The notes beneath the pieces were generated by a model that was not told the origin of the DNA, ran no database searches, and saw only the letters and a list, made by a program, of their open reading frames with translations. A program made the position numbers and the translations under genes. This document shows, piece after piece, positions 23,788 through 32,668 of a stretch of DNA of 64,000 bases (position 1 is the stretch's first letter; the number at the start of each line of letters is the position of its first letter). The stretch covers positions 118,175 to 182,174 of the forward strand of contig JAPPMB010000041.1 in the NCBI GenBank assembly GCA_028819255.1, in the 5' to 3' direction. The stretch is from Bryobacterales bacterium (GTDB taxonomy: Bacteria; Acidobacteriota; Terriglobia; Bryobacterales; UBA6623).

Positions 23788-25782
23788 GTGGTGGTGCGCG
23801 TTCCAGCCTTGCTCGCCCTATTGATCGCAGCGGCCAGTGTTCCGGCCCGTTCTGCCGAGTACAGCGAAAGGGAGCGGGGCTTTTGGGCGTTCCAGCCGCG
23901 GTCCGCGGTCGCACCGCCGTCGGTCGGGTCCGACTGGGTTCGCAGCCCCGTTGACGCGTTCGTCCTCAGGCGTCTAAGGGAGGCCGGCCTCAGTCCCGCT
24001 CCTGCGGCGGACAGGGCGAGGCTGGCCCGGCGCGCCTACTTCGACGTCACAGGCCTGCCCCCCACTCAGGGTGAACTAGAGACGTTCCTGGAAGACGACC
24101 GACCGGGAGCCTGGGAACGGCTCGTCGACCGCCTGCTGGCAAGCCCCCGCCAAGGCGAGCGCGGAGCCCAGAGCTGGCTCGACGTCGTGCGGTACGCGGA
24201 AACCGAAGGGTTCGAGTACGACCGATACCTGCCCGGCCTGTGGCGATACCGCGACTACGTGATCGACGCCTTCAATGCCGACATGCCCTTCGACCAGTTC
24301 GTTCGCTACCAGCTTGCGGGCGACGAACTGGCCCGAGGGGGGCCCGAGGTCGAGGCGAACAGGCCGTTGCTGGCCGCGGCCGGCCTCCACCGGCTGGGAC
24401 CGGTCCGCCGCAACGCAGGCAACCAGGAGGTCGCCTCCAGCCGCAACGAGGTCCTCACGGAGCGCACGGACATCGTGGGCACGGCATTTCTCGGACTGAC
24501 GGTGGGTTGCGCCCGCTGCCACGACCACATGTTCGATCCGATCCGCCAGGTGGACTACTACCGCCTTCAGGCGTACTTCGGCCCGTCAAGGGAGGAGAAC
24601 GCCGTGTTCGACAGCGACGGCACGATCGAGGACTGGCAGAAGCAGACGAAGGAAATCGCCGGAAAGATGAAGGCGCTGCGGGGGAAGATCAAGCTTGCCG
24701 AGGGCGACGAGCGCCGTCGGCTCCAAACGGAGCACGACGAGCTCGAGGCCCGGCTGCCCGAGCCACCTCCGACGCTGGCGACCGTGAGAAACGATCGGGA
24801 GAACCCGACCCGAGTCCGGCTGCTCGCCAGAGGCGACCACCTGAAGCCGCAGCAGCCGGTCGACCCGCGGCCGCCGGGCGTCCTGCTTCCGGAGGATTCG
24901 CCTACCCTGCCGCCGGATGTCGAGAATCCGCGCACCCGGCTCGCTGACTGGGTCGCTGATCCCGCCAACCCCCTGACGGCGAGAGTCGCAGTGAACCGTG
25001 TCTGGCAAGGCTACTTCGGCCAAGGGATCGTGGACACCCCCAACGACTTCGGATTCATGGGCGGGCGCCCCAGCCATCCGGAACTGCTCGATTTCCTGGC
25101 CAACGAGCTCGTCGAGGGGGGCTGGAGCCTGAAGCGGCTCCGGCGCATGATTCTCGTCAGCAGCGCCTACCGCCAGGCGTCGCGGAACCCTGCGCAGCAG
25201 TCACTCGGAATGGAGAAGGATGCCGGCAACAGACTCCTCTGGCACGGGCCGAGCCGGCGCCTCAGCGCGGAGGAGGTCCGTGACGCGATGCTGGCGGTAT
25301 CGGGCGAGCTGAACCTCAGCGTCGGCGGGAAGAGCGTCATGCTGCCGGTCGAGGAGGAACTCGTTGACCTGCTGTACGATCCCACGCAGTGGAAGGTGCC
25401 GGCCGACACGGCCCAGCACCGCCGGCGCTCGATCTACCTCATCGCCAAGCGCAACCTGCGCCTGCCGTTCATGGAGGTCTTTGACCAGCCGGCCCTGCTC
25501 ACCAGCTGCGCGAGGCGCGAGGCCAGCACCCATGCGCCGCAGTCGCTGGAACTCCTGAACGGCCCGATCTCAAATAGCATGGCGGAACTGTTCGCGCGGC
25601 GGCTCGAAGCGGACTCGCACGGCCGGCCAGGGGATGTCGTCCGTCGGGCCTATCTGCTCGCCGCGGGCAGGCTGCCGACCGAGAACGAAGCCCGAATCGC
25701 TTCCGAGTTCCTAGCGGACGGCCACACCCGGGAACTCGCTTTGGCGATGTTCAACCTCAACGCCTTCCTCTACGTCAATTGA
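23788..25782 (+). CDS. Secreted DUF1549/DUF1553 protein without PSCyt1 domain
   Basis: Three consecutive GTG codons (23788-23796) follow a GAGGAA. All give a signal peptide VRVPALLALLIAAASVPARS. The mature protein of ~640 residues has DUF1549 (SPVDAFVLRRLREAGLSPAP, SWLDVVRYAETEGFEYDRY, a CARCHDHMFDPI haem-like CxxCH motif). A coiled segment follows, then DUF1553 (NRVWQGYFGQGIVDTPNDFG, SSAYRQAS, RRLSAEEVRDAMLAVSGELN). Unlike the protein at 60500 it lacks the N-terminal cytochrome-like PSCyt1 domain. The family is common in Planctomycetota and Acidobacteriota; its biochemical role is unknown. Confidence 0.88.
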   Translation: MVVRVPALLALLIAAASVPARSAEYSERERGFWAFQPRSAVAPPSVGSDWVRSPVDAFVLRRLREAGLSPAPAADRARLARRAYFDVTGLPPTQGELETFLEDDRPGAWERLVDRLLASPRQGERGAQSWLDVVRYAETEGFEYDRYLPGLWRYRDYVIDAFNADMPFDQFVRYQLAGDELARGGPEVEANRPLLAAAGLHRLGPVRRNAGNQEVASSRNEVLTERTDIVGTAFLGLTVGCARCHDHMFDPIRQVDYYRLQAYFGPSREENAVFDSDGTIEDWQKQTKEIAGKMKALRGKIKLAEGDERRRLQTEHDELEARLPEPPPTLATVRNDRENPTRVRLLARGDHLKPQQPVDPRPPGVLLPEDSPTLPPDVENPRTRLADWVADPANPLTARVAVNRVWQGYFGQGIVDTPNDFGFMGGRPSHPELLDFLANELVEGGWSLKRLRRMILVSSAYRQASRNPAQQSLGMEKDAGNRLLWHGPSRRLSAEEVRDAMLAVSGELNLSVGGKSVMLPVEEELVDLLYDPTQWKVPADTAQHRRRSIYLIAKRNLRLPFMEVFDQPALLTSCARREASTHAPQSLELLNGPISNSMAELFARRLEADSHGRPGDVVRRAYLLAAGRLPTENEARIASEFLADGHTRELALAMFNLNAFLYVN

Positions 25783-25822
25783 GCTTCGGCGCGGGAGCGC
25801 TGATACGATCTCGACTTCGCCT

Positions 25823-27340
25823 GTGTTCCGGAAGATCCTGGTCGCCAATCGCGGCGAAATCGCCGTACGGGTCATTCGGACCTGCCGCGAGATGGGCATC
25901 CTCAGCGTCGCGGTGTACTCCGAGGCGGACCGCACCGCGAAGCATGTGCGGCTTGCCGACGAGGCCGTCGCCATCGGCCCCGCCCCGGCTCCCGAGAGCT
26001 ACCTGAACATCGAGCGGGTGGTGGCCGCGGCATTGGGGGCCGATGCGGACGCGGTCCACCCGGGCTACGGATTCCTCAGCGAGAGCGCGGACTTTGCCGA
26101 GGCCTGCGGCCACGCCGGTCTGAAGTTCATCGGCCCGCCGTCGGACGCGATTCTCACGATGGGGATCAAGACTCGCGCCCGCAAGGTCATGGAAGACGCC
26201 GGCGTGCCGGTCGTGCCGGGCACTGCCGCCGCGAGGAGCTCCGCCGAGGCGGCCGCGCTCGCTGCGAAGATCGGATACCCTGTCATGCTCAAGGCGGCGG
26301 CCGGGGGCGGAGGCAAGGGCATGCGCCTTGTCGAGGCGCCCGACAGGCTGGCGACCTCCTGGGCCCAGGCGCAGGGCGAGGCCCTGCAGGCGTTCGGCGA
26401 CGACTCGGTGTACCTTGAGAGAGCCATCGTCCGGCCGCGGCACGTGGAGGTCCAGATCCTGGCGGACGAGCACGGGAGCGTGGTGCATCTTGGCGAGCGC
26501 GAGTGCAGCCTGCAGCGTCGCCACCAGAAGGTTCTTGAGGAAACTCCGTCGCCCTTGCTTGCAGGCCATTCCCGTACGCGCGAGAGCCTCTGTTCGGCGG
26601 CTGTCGCGGCTGCGCGCGCGGCGGGATATGCGAACGCCGGAACCGTCGAGTTCCTCATGGACGCCGACCGCCGGTTCTACTTTCTTGAGATGAACACGCG
26701 CCTGCAGGTCGAGCACCCGGTCACCGAACTCGTCACCGGGATCGACCTGGTGAGGGAACAGATCCTCGTCGCTGCCGGGAAGCCGCTGCGCCACGGCCAG
26801 AGCGACATCGGGTTTCGTGGCCACGCAATGGAATGCCGTGTCTACGCGGAGGACCCGAAGGCGGGCTTCCTGCCATCTCCTGGCCGGATCTCCCGCCTGG
26901 TCATGCCCGAGGGTCCGGGCATCCGCGTGGATTCGGGGGCCGAGGAGGGCTGGACGGTGCCGCTTGAGTACGATCCCCTGATCGCCAAGCTCTGCGCCTG
27001 GGCGCCCACGCGCCCGGAGGTCGTCTGCAGGCTGCGCGGAGCCCTCCGGGAGGCGGCCGTGGGCGGGATCGCAACCACGCTCGGGTTCTTTCGCGAACTC
27101 CTGGAGGACCCGCGCTTTCAGGCAGGCGAGATCGACACCGGCTTCATCGAGCGCGGTCTCGACCCGGCGGCTGCCGCCGCCGCGTCTCCCTCGCGCGCTG
27201 CGCGTCTGGCGGCCATGCTCGTCGCCGTGCGGGCCTCGCAGGTGCGGCGGCACTCTGTGGGCACGGGAAGGCCCGAGCCCGCGCCGTCCCGCTGGAAGGA
27301 CCGGGGGCGCCGCGCAGGAGTCGGAGGCGGAGGCCGGTGA
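25823..27340 (+). CDS. accC: Biotin carboxylase subunit of an acyl-CoA carboxylase
   Basis: The 505-residue protein starts FRKILVANRGEIAVRVIRTC. It has the ATP-grasp glycine-rich loop MLKAAAGGGGKGMRLV, the RHVEVQILADEHG and ECSLQRRHQKVLEETPSP blocks, and EMNTRLQVEHPVTE with catalytic arginine. It carboxylates biotin carried by the next gene product. The length resembles the biotin-carboxylase part of propionyl-CoA carboxylase alpha subunits plus a short linker. The stop overlaps the GTG of the BCCP gene, so the two are coupled. No carboxyltransferase gene is adjacent. Confidence 0.92.
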   Translation: MFRKILVANRGEIAVRVIRTCREMGILSVAVYSEADRTAKHVRLADEAVAIGPAPAPESYLNIERVVAAALGADADAVHPGYGFLSESADFAEACGHAGLKFIGPPSDAILTMGIKTRARKVMEDAGVPVVPGTAAARSSAEAAALAAKIGYPVMLKAAAGGGGKGMRLVEAPDRLATSWAQAQGEALQAFGDDSVYLERAIVRPRHVEVQILADEHGSVVHLGERECSLQRRHQKVLEETPSPLLAGHSRTRESLCSAAVAAARAAGYANAGTVEFLMDADRRFYFLEMNTRLQVEHPVTELVTGIDLVREQILVAAGKPLRHGQSDIGFRGHAMECRVYAEDPKAGFLPSPGRISRLVMPEGPGIRVDSGAEEGWTVPLEYDPLIAKLCAWAPTRPEVVCRLRGALREAAVGGIATTLGFFRELLEDPRFQAGEIDTGFIERGLDPAAAAAASPSRAARLAAMLVAVRASQVRRHSVGTGRPEPAPSRWKDRGRRAGVGGGGR

Positions 27341-27828
27341 AGAACCTCGAGCTCTTGGTCGACGGGGAGCGGGTCGTGGTGCGGGCAGGTCCCGAATTTT
27401 GCGAGATCGACGGCCGGACCGTATCCGCGGACATCGCCGATCTCGGCCGGGGCGGCCGTTCCGTGATCATCGGCGGCGTCCAGCACACTGTCCATGCGCT
27501 CCCGTCCGGGCCGGCCTCCTACGAGGTTGCCGTTGCCGGATCCGTGCTTGCCGTCGAGGTCCGCGATCCAAGGCGCCTGGCGCCGCGAGAGGCAGGAGGA
27601 GGCGTCGGCCAGGCACGGCAGGAGGTCCGGGCTCCCATGCCCGGGAAGGTCCTCGAGGTGCATGTCTCCGAAGGCAGCGTGGTGGAGCGGGGCCAGGGCC
27701 TCGCGATCGTTGAGGCGATGAAGATGCAGAACGAACTGCAGTCCCCCCGGGACGGGCGGGTCGTCCACGTTCACGTCAAGGCGGGAGACTCCGTCGCGGC
27801 CGGGGATGCGCTGATCGTGGTCGGCTAG
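27337..27828 (+). CDS. Biotin carboxyl carrier protein with BT-like domain
   Basis: The 163-residue product begins at GTG (overlap GTGA with accC). Residues ~1-70 (LLVDGERVVVRAG, VQHTVHALPSGPASYEVAVA) look like the beta-rich BT domain of propionyl-CoA carboxylase alpha chains. The last ~75 residues are a biotinyl domain: VRAPMPGKVLEVHVSEG, IVEAMKMQNELQSPRDG with the target lysine in AMKM, and VKAGDSVAAGDALIVV. Together with accC this forms an alpha subunit split into two genes. Confidence 0.9.
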   Translation: MKNLELLVDGERVVVRAGPEFCEIDGRTVSADIADLGRGGRSVIIGGVQHTVHALPSGPASYEVAVAGSVLAVEVRDPRRLAPREAGGGVGQARQEVRAPMPGKVLEVHVSEGSVVERGQGLAIVEAMKMQNELQSPRDGRVVHVHVKAGDSVAAGDALIVVG

Positions 27829-27853
27829 GATGGAAGGGCTGGTGAACACGTAG

Positions 27854-28633
27854 ATGGCCGGGATCGCGGAGTGCCAGGAGTGCCAGGGCACGAGCTGGAT
27901 TGAAGTCAGCACACCCCGAGGCCCCGCGGCGAAGCGCTGCTACTGTTTTTACGAGGAGCAGCGGAAGTCGAGATTCCAGGCGATGGGTCTTCCGCGGCGG
28001 TTCGAGGACGCGTCCTTCGACAGTTTCAGCGCCGGCGATTACCGGACAGAAAAAGAGCGGTTTAACACGCTGACCGCGGCGATGCGCAGGGCGAAGAGTT
28101 TCGTCGACGGCTTCCCGATCACCCGGAAGAAGGGTCTGCTGTTCCACGGCGGCTCGCCTAGGGACAAGACCCACCTTGCGGTGGCGACGCTGAAGTGTCT
28201 CGTTGACAAGGGCTTCAGCGGCATGTTCTGCGAGTACGGCCAGCTCCTGCTCACGCTGCGGGCCAGAAGCGATCCCAATGCTGCGATCTCGGGGCCAAGC
28301 AGGGAAACGGCGCGTAGGGTCGCCAACGTCGATGTCCTGCTTCTGGACGGACTTGGAGACCACCGCGCAACGGCATGGACGCTCGATACGGCCAGCGCCA
28401 TCATCAAGCACCGGTATCTGAATGAGAAGTGCCTTCTGGCAACGACCGGGTTCTCGCTGGAAACGGCGCCTCGGCCTGAGCCGGACAGGTTCAGGGAGGC
28501 GTCGTACATGCCCTTTCCCGACACTCTCGGAGACCGCATCGGCCAGGAGGCCGTTCTCCGGCTCGTTGATCACTGCGAAAGCGTCAGCATGGTGGTTAAC
28601 GAAGCCGGTGCGCCGGGATCGCCGCCGCACTGA
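27854..28633 (+). CDS. DnaC/IstB-like AAA+ protein with altered Walker motifs
   Basis: The 259-residue protein has the layout of DnaC-type helicase-loader ATPases: a Cys-rich N-terminus (CQECQGTSW, RCYCFYEE), FEDASFDSF, then the P-loop region LLFHGGSPRDKTHLAVATLK. The usual GxxGxGKT ends in D-K-T instead of G-K-T. Walker B reads VLLLDGLGDHRATAW, where family members have DD. A sensor-like YLNEKCLLATTGFSLE follows. ATP use may be lost or unusual. Its 3' end overlaps the convergent GluQ-RS gene by 38 bases. It follows the BCCP gene by only 25 bases. Confidence 0.75.
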   Translation: MAGIAECQECQGTSWIEVSTPRGPAAKRCYCFYEEQRKSRFQAMGLPRRFEDASFDSFSAGDYRTEKERFNTLTAAMRRAKSFVDGFPITRKKGLLFHGGSPRDKTHLAVATLKCLVDKGFSGMFCEYGQLLLTLRARSDPNAAISGPSRETARRVANVDVLLLDGLGDHRATAWTLDTASAIIKHRYLNEKCLLATTGFSLETAPRPEPDRFREASYMPFPDTLGDRIGQEAVLRLVDHCESVSMVVNEAGAPGSPPH

Positions 28634-29633
28634 CCTGCCTGTGCGGTGCCGGTCCGCCCGCGGCTGACACTCCGCCTCTGAGGAAGCCGTGGCGGCGCTC
28701 GACGAGGCCCGGGGCATCGGAGGGGCTGAGGAGGCCAGTTGTCGGCTGCAGGCCCGCGGCGCGGCCTGCCTCGCCCAGCACCGCTTCCGGAGCAGCTCCC
28801 CCGCTGCGCAGGTCCCTGACGGCAGGCGGCCGCTGCCGCTTGCTCAGCTTGACGCCGTCCCGGTCCCGAACCAGAGGGTGGTGGAAATACCGCCGATGAC
28901 CGCCGTCGCCGAGCATTTTCCCCAGACGGATCTGCCGGCCTGTCGACGGCAGCAGGTCCTCTCCCCGGACGACGAAATCGATGCCGTGCCGGATGTCGTC
29001 CACGGTCACCGCGAACTGGTACGTCCACTGGCCGATGCGGTCCCGCAGGAGCAGGTCGCCGCACTGCCGCTCCGGCCGCTGGCTCTGCGGCCCGAGCAGG
29101 CCGTCCGTGAACATCTCCGGGTCCGCGCCGGCCTCCCACGCGAGCCGCACTCCGTGCGGAACGCCGGCTGGGTGACGGGCGTCCCGGCACAGGCCGGGAT
29201 AGGTGCGCTCGCCGTCCCGACGGGCCGGCGCTCTGGAAGCCAGCATCCTGCGCGTGCAGACGCAGCGGTATGCGCGGCCGCCGGCCGCGAGGCTCGCGAG
29301 CGATTCTGCGTAGACGGCCTCGCAGTCGCTCTGGCGGAATTCCGCTGACAGGGGCCGGATCTCGTTGGACGGCTCGAAGCCCAGCCATTCCAGATCCCTC
29401 AGGATGGCCGCCTCGTACTCCGGTCTGGACCGCTGGCGGTCGTGGTCCTCGATGCGGAGCAGGACGTCGCCTCCAAGCAGGCCCGCGACGCCCCAGACGT
29501 ACAGCATGTGGGCGGCGTGACCGAGGTGCAGGTACCCCGTCGGACTCGGGGCGAACCTGGTGACGGGGCGGGAACTCCCAAGTGCCCGGCCCGTCAGGCG
29601 GGCGGCATCGGATGATTCCGCCCCGGATGGCAC
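28596..29633 (-). CDS. gluQ: Glutamyl-Q tRNA(Asp) synthetase
   Basis: The 345-residue protein resembles GluRS without the anticodon-binding domain. It has TRFAPSPTGYLHLGHAAHM (HIGH motif), RIEDHDRQRSRPE, a zinc site of the YRCVCTRR...YPGLCRD type, VRGEDLLPSTGRQ and a KLSKR signature. Such enzymes attach glutamate to queuosine in tRNA(Asp) rather than acylating the 3' end. The part after KLSKR is longer and more irregular than usual, so the true end could differ. It is convergent with the DnaC-like gene. Confidence 0.85.
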   Translation of the reverse strand: MPSGAESSDAARLTGRALGSSRPVTRFAPSPTGYLHLGHAAHMLYVWGVAGLLGGDVLLRIEDHDRQRSRPEYEAAILRDLEWLGFEPSNEIRPLSAEFRQSDCEAVYAESLASLAAGGRAYRCVCTRRMLASRAPARRDGERTYPGLCRDARHPAGVPHGVRLAWEAGADPEMFTDGLLGPQSQRPERQCGDLLLRDRIGQWTYQFAVTVDDIRHGIDFVVRGEDLLPSTGRQIRLGKMLGDGGHRRYFHHPLVRDRDGVKLSKRQRPPAVRDLRSGGAAPEAVLGEAGRAAGLQPTTGLLSPSDAPGLVERRHGFLRGGVSAAGGPAPHRQVSAAAIPAHRLR

Positions 29634-29641
29634 GCGTGTCG

Positions 29642-32614
29642 CTAGTTGAGCGACACCGAGACGGAATTCGATTCGCCGGAACCGTTGGACGCGTTCACGG
29701 ATACGGAAACGAGGTCTTCGAAGACGCCCTCCTCCAACGTGAACTGGGCGCTTGCAGTGAACTGGCTCCCGACGCTCACGGACTGGCTGCCGCCGTAGTA
29801 GGTGCGGAACGCCTGCGTCACGTCCGCCTGGAGGCTGGGGGTTTGCAGGCTGGCGTCCGGCGTGCCGGTGAACTCGAATGCGATTGAGTCGACGCTCCTT
29901 GGAGTGGCGTAGCCGGTGACCTGCAGTGTGAACTGTCCCTGGCCCACAGTGCCGAGGGTCACGCGCTGCAGAACCGGAGCCCCCTCCATTACGGTGAACC
30001 TGACCTCCGGCGCCGTGTCGGGCGTGATCTCGAGTGCGTCGGGCTGTGCCTGCGCCTCCTCGACCGTCTTCGGGATGCCCTCAGTCACCGAGACGAACCG
30101 CGCGGTGATCACGATGTCCCCCGCGACTGTTCCGGTCTGGAACGCGTTCGTGGTCTCGGTGAGCGAGAAGAGCGCGGTCGTTGCGCCCCTCGCGATGGTG
30201 AACGGAACGAAGCGTCCGCCCGTCGCCCACTGCACCGAGGGGTCGGTCGTGAACACGCGCGTCTCGAACGCGAGGATCAGGACCCCTACGATGTCCGTCG
30301 GGTAGGGACGGGCGATCGACAGACCCACTGGAACCTGCTCGGCCGGAGGCACGGTCCCGCCCGTCGAGGTGTAGCTGACCTGCGGCAGGGCCTGGATCTC
30401 AACATTGAAGCGCACCTGGGGGGCGTCGTCAGGTGTGAGATCCGCGTTCCATTCCGGCGCGCGGAACTGGGCCGAGACCACCACTTCTCCCTGCACCCTG
30501 GCCGCACGGAACTCCACCTCTTCCGCATCTGCGGGAAACATGGCGGCGGTCTCGCCCGCGGCGATCGTGAAGGCCACCTGCCGGCCGCCCGTCTCCCATT
30601 GCAGCGAGGGATCGCCCTCGAAGTCCTCGGCCATGAAGGCGAGCATCATGGTTCCCTCGATATCCACCGGGAAGGGCTCGGCGATGGCCAGGCCCAGCGA
30701 GACCCGGTCCGTCGCCCGGACGGTGGCGCCCGACCGCGAGAACCGGACTTCGGGCAGGTCCGGAACCTGCACGTCGAAGCGCGCCTCGGGCGGCGTGTCG
30801 GGGGTGACGTCGAGATTCCTCCAGGACTCGGCCCTGAAGCGTGCGGTGATCACGACCTCGCCCGGTGTTCCGCCGGTTCGGAAACTGACGGTCCCGGCGT
30901 CCTCGCCGAACACGGCCGAGGTCGTCCCGGCCGGAATCGTGAAGGCGACTTCGCGCCCGCCCGTCGCCCACTGCACCAGCGGATCGTTGTCGAACTCCAT
31001 CGGCACGAATTGGAGCGACAGGCTGCCGTCCAGATCGACCGGATAGGGCTGCGTCAGACTCAGGCCCATCGGAATCTCGTCCCCGCCCGTGACCGTGCCG
31101 CCGGACCGCGAGTACCGGACCTGCGGAAGTTCCGGAATGTCGACGCTGAAGCGGATTTCGGGCACCGCGTCCGGCGTCAGGTCGAGACCCCAGTCGGCCG
31201 CCGCGAACCGGCCCGCGACGACGATCTCGCCGGACGCCGTCGAGGCCTGGAACTCGATCATGGTCGAGCCGTTGTCGAACACGGCTTCCGTCTGGCCGGG
31301 AGCGATCTCAAAGGCCGCCTGGCGGCCGCCGGTCGACCACTGGACCCCGGGGTCGTCCGCAAAGTCCGAGGGGAAGAAGTCCAGATTGAGGGCCCCCGTC
31401 ACCTTGACCGGATATGGGCGCGTCAGGCTCAGCTGCATCGGCACCGCCTCAGCGCCCGTGACGGCCCCGCCGGCCTGCGAGAAGCGGACGGGCGGGAGTT
31501 CCGGCACGGAGATCGCCAGCGGGAAGTGCGCGTCGCCGACCATCAGCGTCCCGCTGTGGTCTCCTACCGCAATCCCCCTGGGCTCGAGGCGCAGCGTCAG
31601 CGTCTCCTGCGAAAGGAGCGTTGCGGGTAGGGTCGGCGCGTTCGTAATCGCAAACGGTCCGGTGACGGCGATCGACCGGACAAGCTGCGAGTGCTGCATG
31701 ATGTTTCGGGCGACGACTTCGACCGTGACGGCCCCCGTTCCGAACGCGATCTCGGTGCCCGACTCGATCATCGTCGCGGATCCAAGAGCCCCGTCCCCCG
31801 CAAACGGCACGACCGAGAACTGCAGCAGATCGCCTCCGGTGCCCGCAAGGTTGTACTGCTGCTTGATGACGCCGAAGTCAAAGGAGATTTGGCCCCGGTA
31901 CCTCTGGGTGTCTTGCGGAGCGAACGCCAGCTGGATGTCGAGCACCTCGCCAGGGTCGACCCTCCAGGGAACGCTGGGAGGGCTGGTCAGCGTGAATGCG
32001 GCGCTGCCGGTGACGCTCAGGTTCTGGACGACGCCCGGGCCGCTTCCGTTGTTGGCCAGGACGAGCGTGGCCTCGGTCGGAGCGCGGGTGCCCTTGTTGC
32101 CGAAATCTACGGTGCCGGCCACGGGCACGGGCCGGGGACTTCCCCCCGGCAGGACATAGCTAAGGGTGAACGACGGCACTCTGCCGACCAGGCTGACGCT
32201 GTAGACGGTGTCGGTCGGCGTGAAGTCGCTCTCCTCCGTGCGGATCGTCAGTTCGAGCGTTGCCTGCGCCGGCCCGGGCCCGGTGGGCAGATAGAGGACG
32301 AACATGTCGAGGGTCAGTTCGTTCCGTATGACCACCGGCAGCCGCGAGACATCCTTGATCTCATAGCTGAAGTCCTGCGAGCCGCGCACGAGAACGCTTC
32401 GCAGCGTGATGCTCTGCCCTCCAACGGGCTCGAAGTTCAGGAACAGCCTCTTGGAAACCCGCTGGCCGACTCCGTCGGAATCGAAGACCACCGTGCCGCC
32501 AACAAAGGACGGGTCGGCCGCACCCTCCACCTGCACCTGCAGCTGGGCGTGCGCCGGAACCGCCGCAGCAGCGGCTAGGAGCAGAATCGCGGTCGCTGTC
32601 AAGAACGTCTTCAT
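29642..32614 (-). CDS. Secreted repeat protein with choice-of-anchor-D-like N-terminus
   Basis: The ATG at 32614 gives a signal peptide MKTFLTATAILLLAAAAAVP ending AHA. The 990-residue protein has an N-terminal region with ASH/choice-of-anchor-D-like beta domains (VDFGNKGTRAPTEATLVLAN, QLAFAPQDTQRYRGQISFDF). Four repeats of ~120 residues follow, each with the pattern VRFSRSG..V...., QPYPVDL.G.L.L.F, VQWATGGR.VAFTI and GEVVI.ARF. A C-terminal beta-rich domain closes the protein. No anchor motif or catalytic signature is visible. A cell-surface or extracellular structural/adhesive role is an inference. Confidence 0.75.
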   Translation of the reverse strand: MKTFLTATAILLLAAAAAVPAHAQLQVQVEGAADPSFVGGTVVFDSDGVGQRVSKRLFLNFEPVGGQSITLRSVLVRGSQDFSYEIKDVSRLPVVIRNELTLDMFVLYLPTGPGPAQATLELTIRTEESDFTPTDTVYSVSLVGRVPSFTLSYVLPGGSPRPVPVAGTVDFGNKGTRAPTEATLVLANNGSGPGVVQNLSVTGSAAFTLTSPPSVPWRVDPGEVLDIQLAFAPQDTQRYRGQISFDFGVIKQQYNLAGTGGDLLQFSVVPFAGDGALGSATMIESGTEIAFGTGAVTVEVVARNIMQHSQLVRSIAVTGPFAITNAPTLPATLLSQETLTLRLEPRGIAVGDHSGTLMVGDAHFPLAISVPELPPVRFSQAGGAVTGAEAVPMQLSLTRPYPVKVTGALNLDFFPSDFADDPGVQWSTGGRQAAFEIAPGQTEAVFDNGSTMIEFQASTASGEIVVAGRFAAADWGLDLTPDAVPEIRFSVDIPELPQVRYSRSGGTVTGGDEIPMGLSLTQPYPVDLDGSLSLQFVPMEFDNDPLVQWATGGREVAFTIPAGTTSAVFGEDAGTVSFRTGGTPGEVVITARFRAESWRNLDVTPDTPPEARFDVQVPDLPEVRFSRSGATVRATDRVSLGLAIAEPFPVDIEGTMMLAFMAEDFEGDPSLQWETGGRQVAFTIAAGETAAMFPADAEEVEFRAARVQGEVVVSAQFRAPEWNADLTPDDAPQVRFNVEIQALPQVSYTSTGGTVPPAEQVPVGLSIARPYPTDIVGVLILAFETRVFTTDPSVQWATGGRFVPFTIARGATTALFSLTETTNAFQTGTVAGDIVITARFVSVTEGIPKTVEEAQAQPDALEITPDTAPEVRFTVMEGAPVLQRVTLGTVGQGQFTLQVTGYATPRSVDSIAFEFTGTPDASLQTPSLQADVTQAFRTYYGGSQSVSVGSQFTASAQFTLEEGVFEDLVSVSVNASNGSGESNSVSVSLN
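29975..31497 (-). repeat. Four in-frame ~120-codon repeats
   Basis: The repeats begin at VRFSQAGG, VRYSRSGG, VRFSRSGA and VSYTSTGG, and each ends in a TPD..PE.RF linker. Divergence between units is substantial, so the duplication is old and probably selected at protein level. Confidence 0.7.
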
Positions 32615-32668
32615 GGCTACTCTTTCGTGATTGGGCCGGGAGCGGTGCATGCCTGGCAAGCTTTCGTC

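Noticed and set aside
25775-27253. Long minus-strand frame opposite accC
   Set aside because: Antisense of a well-conserved biotin carboxylase; the composition is that of a shadow frame.
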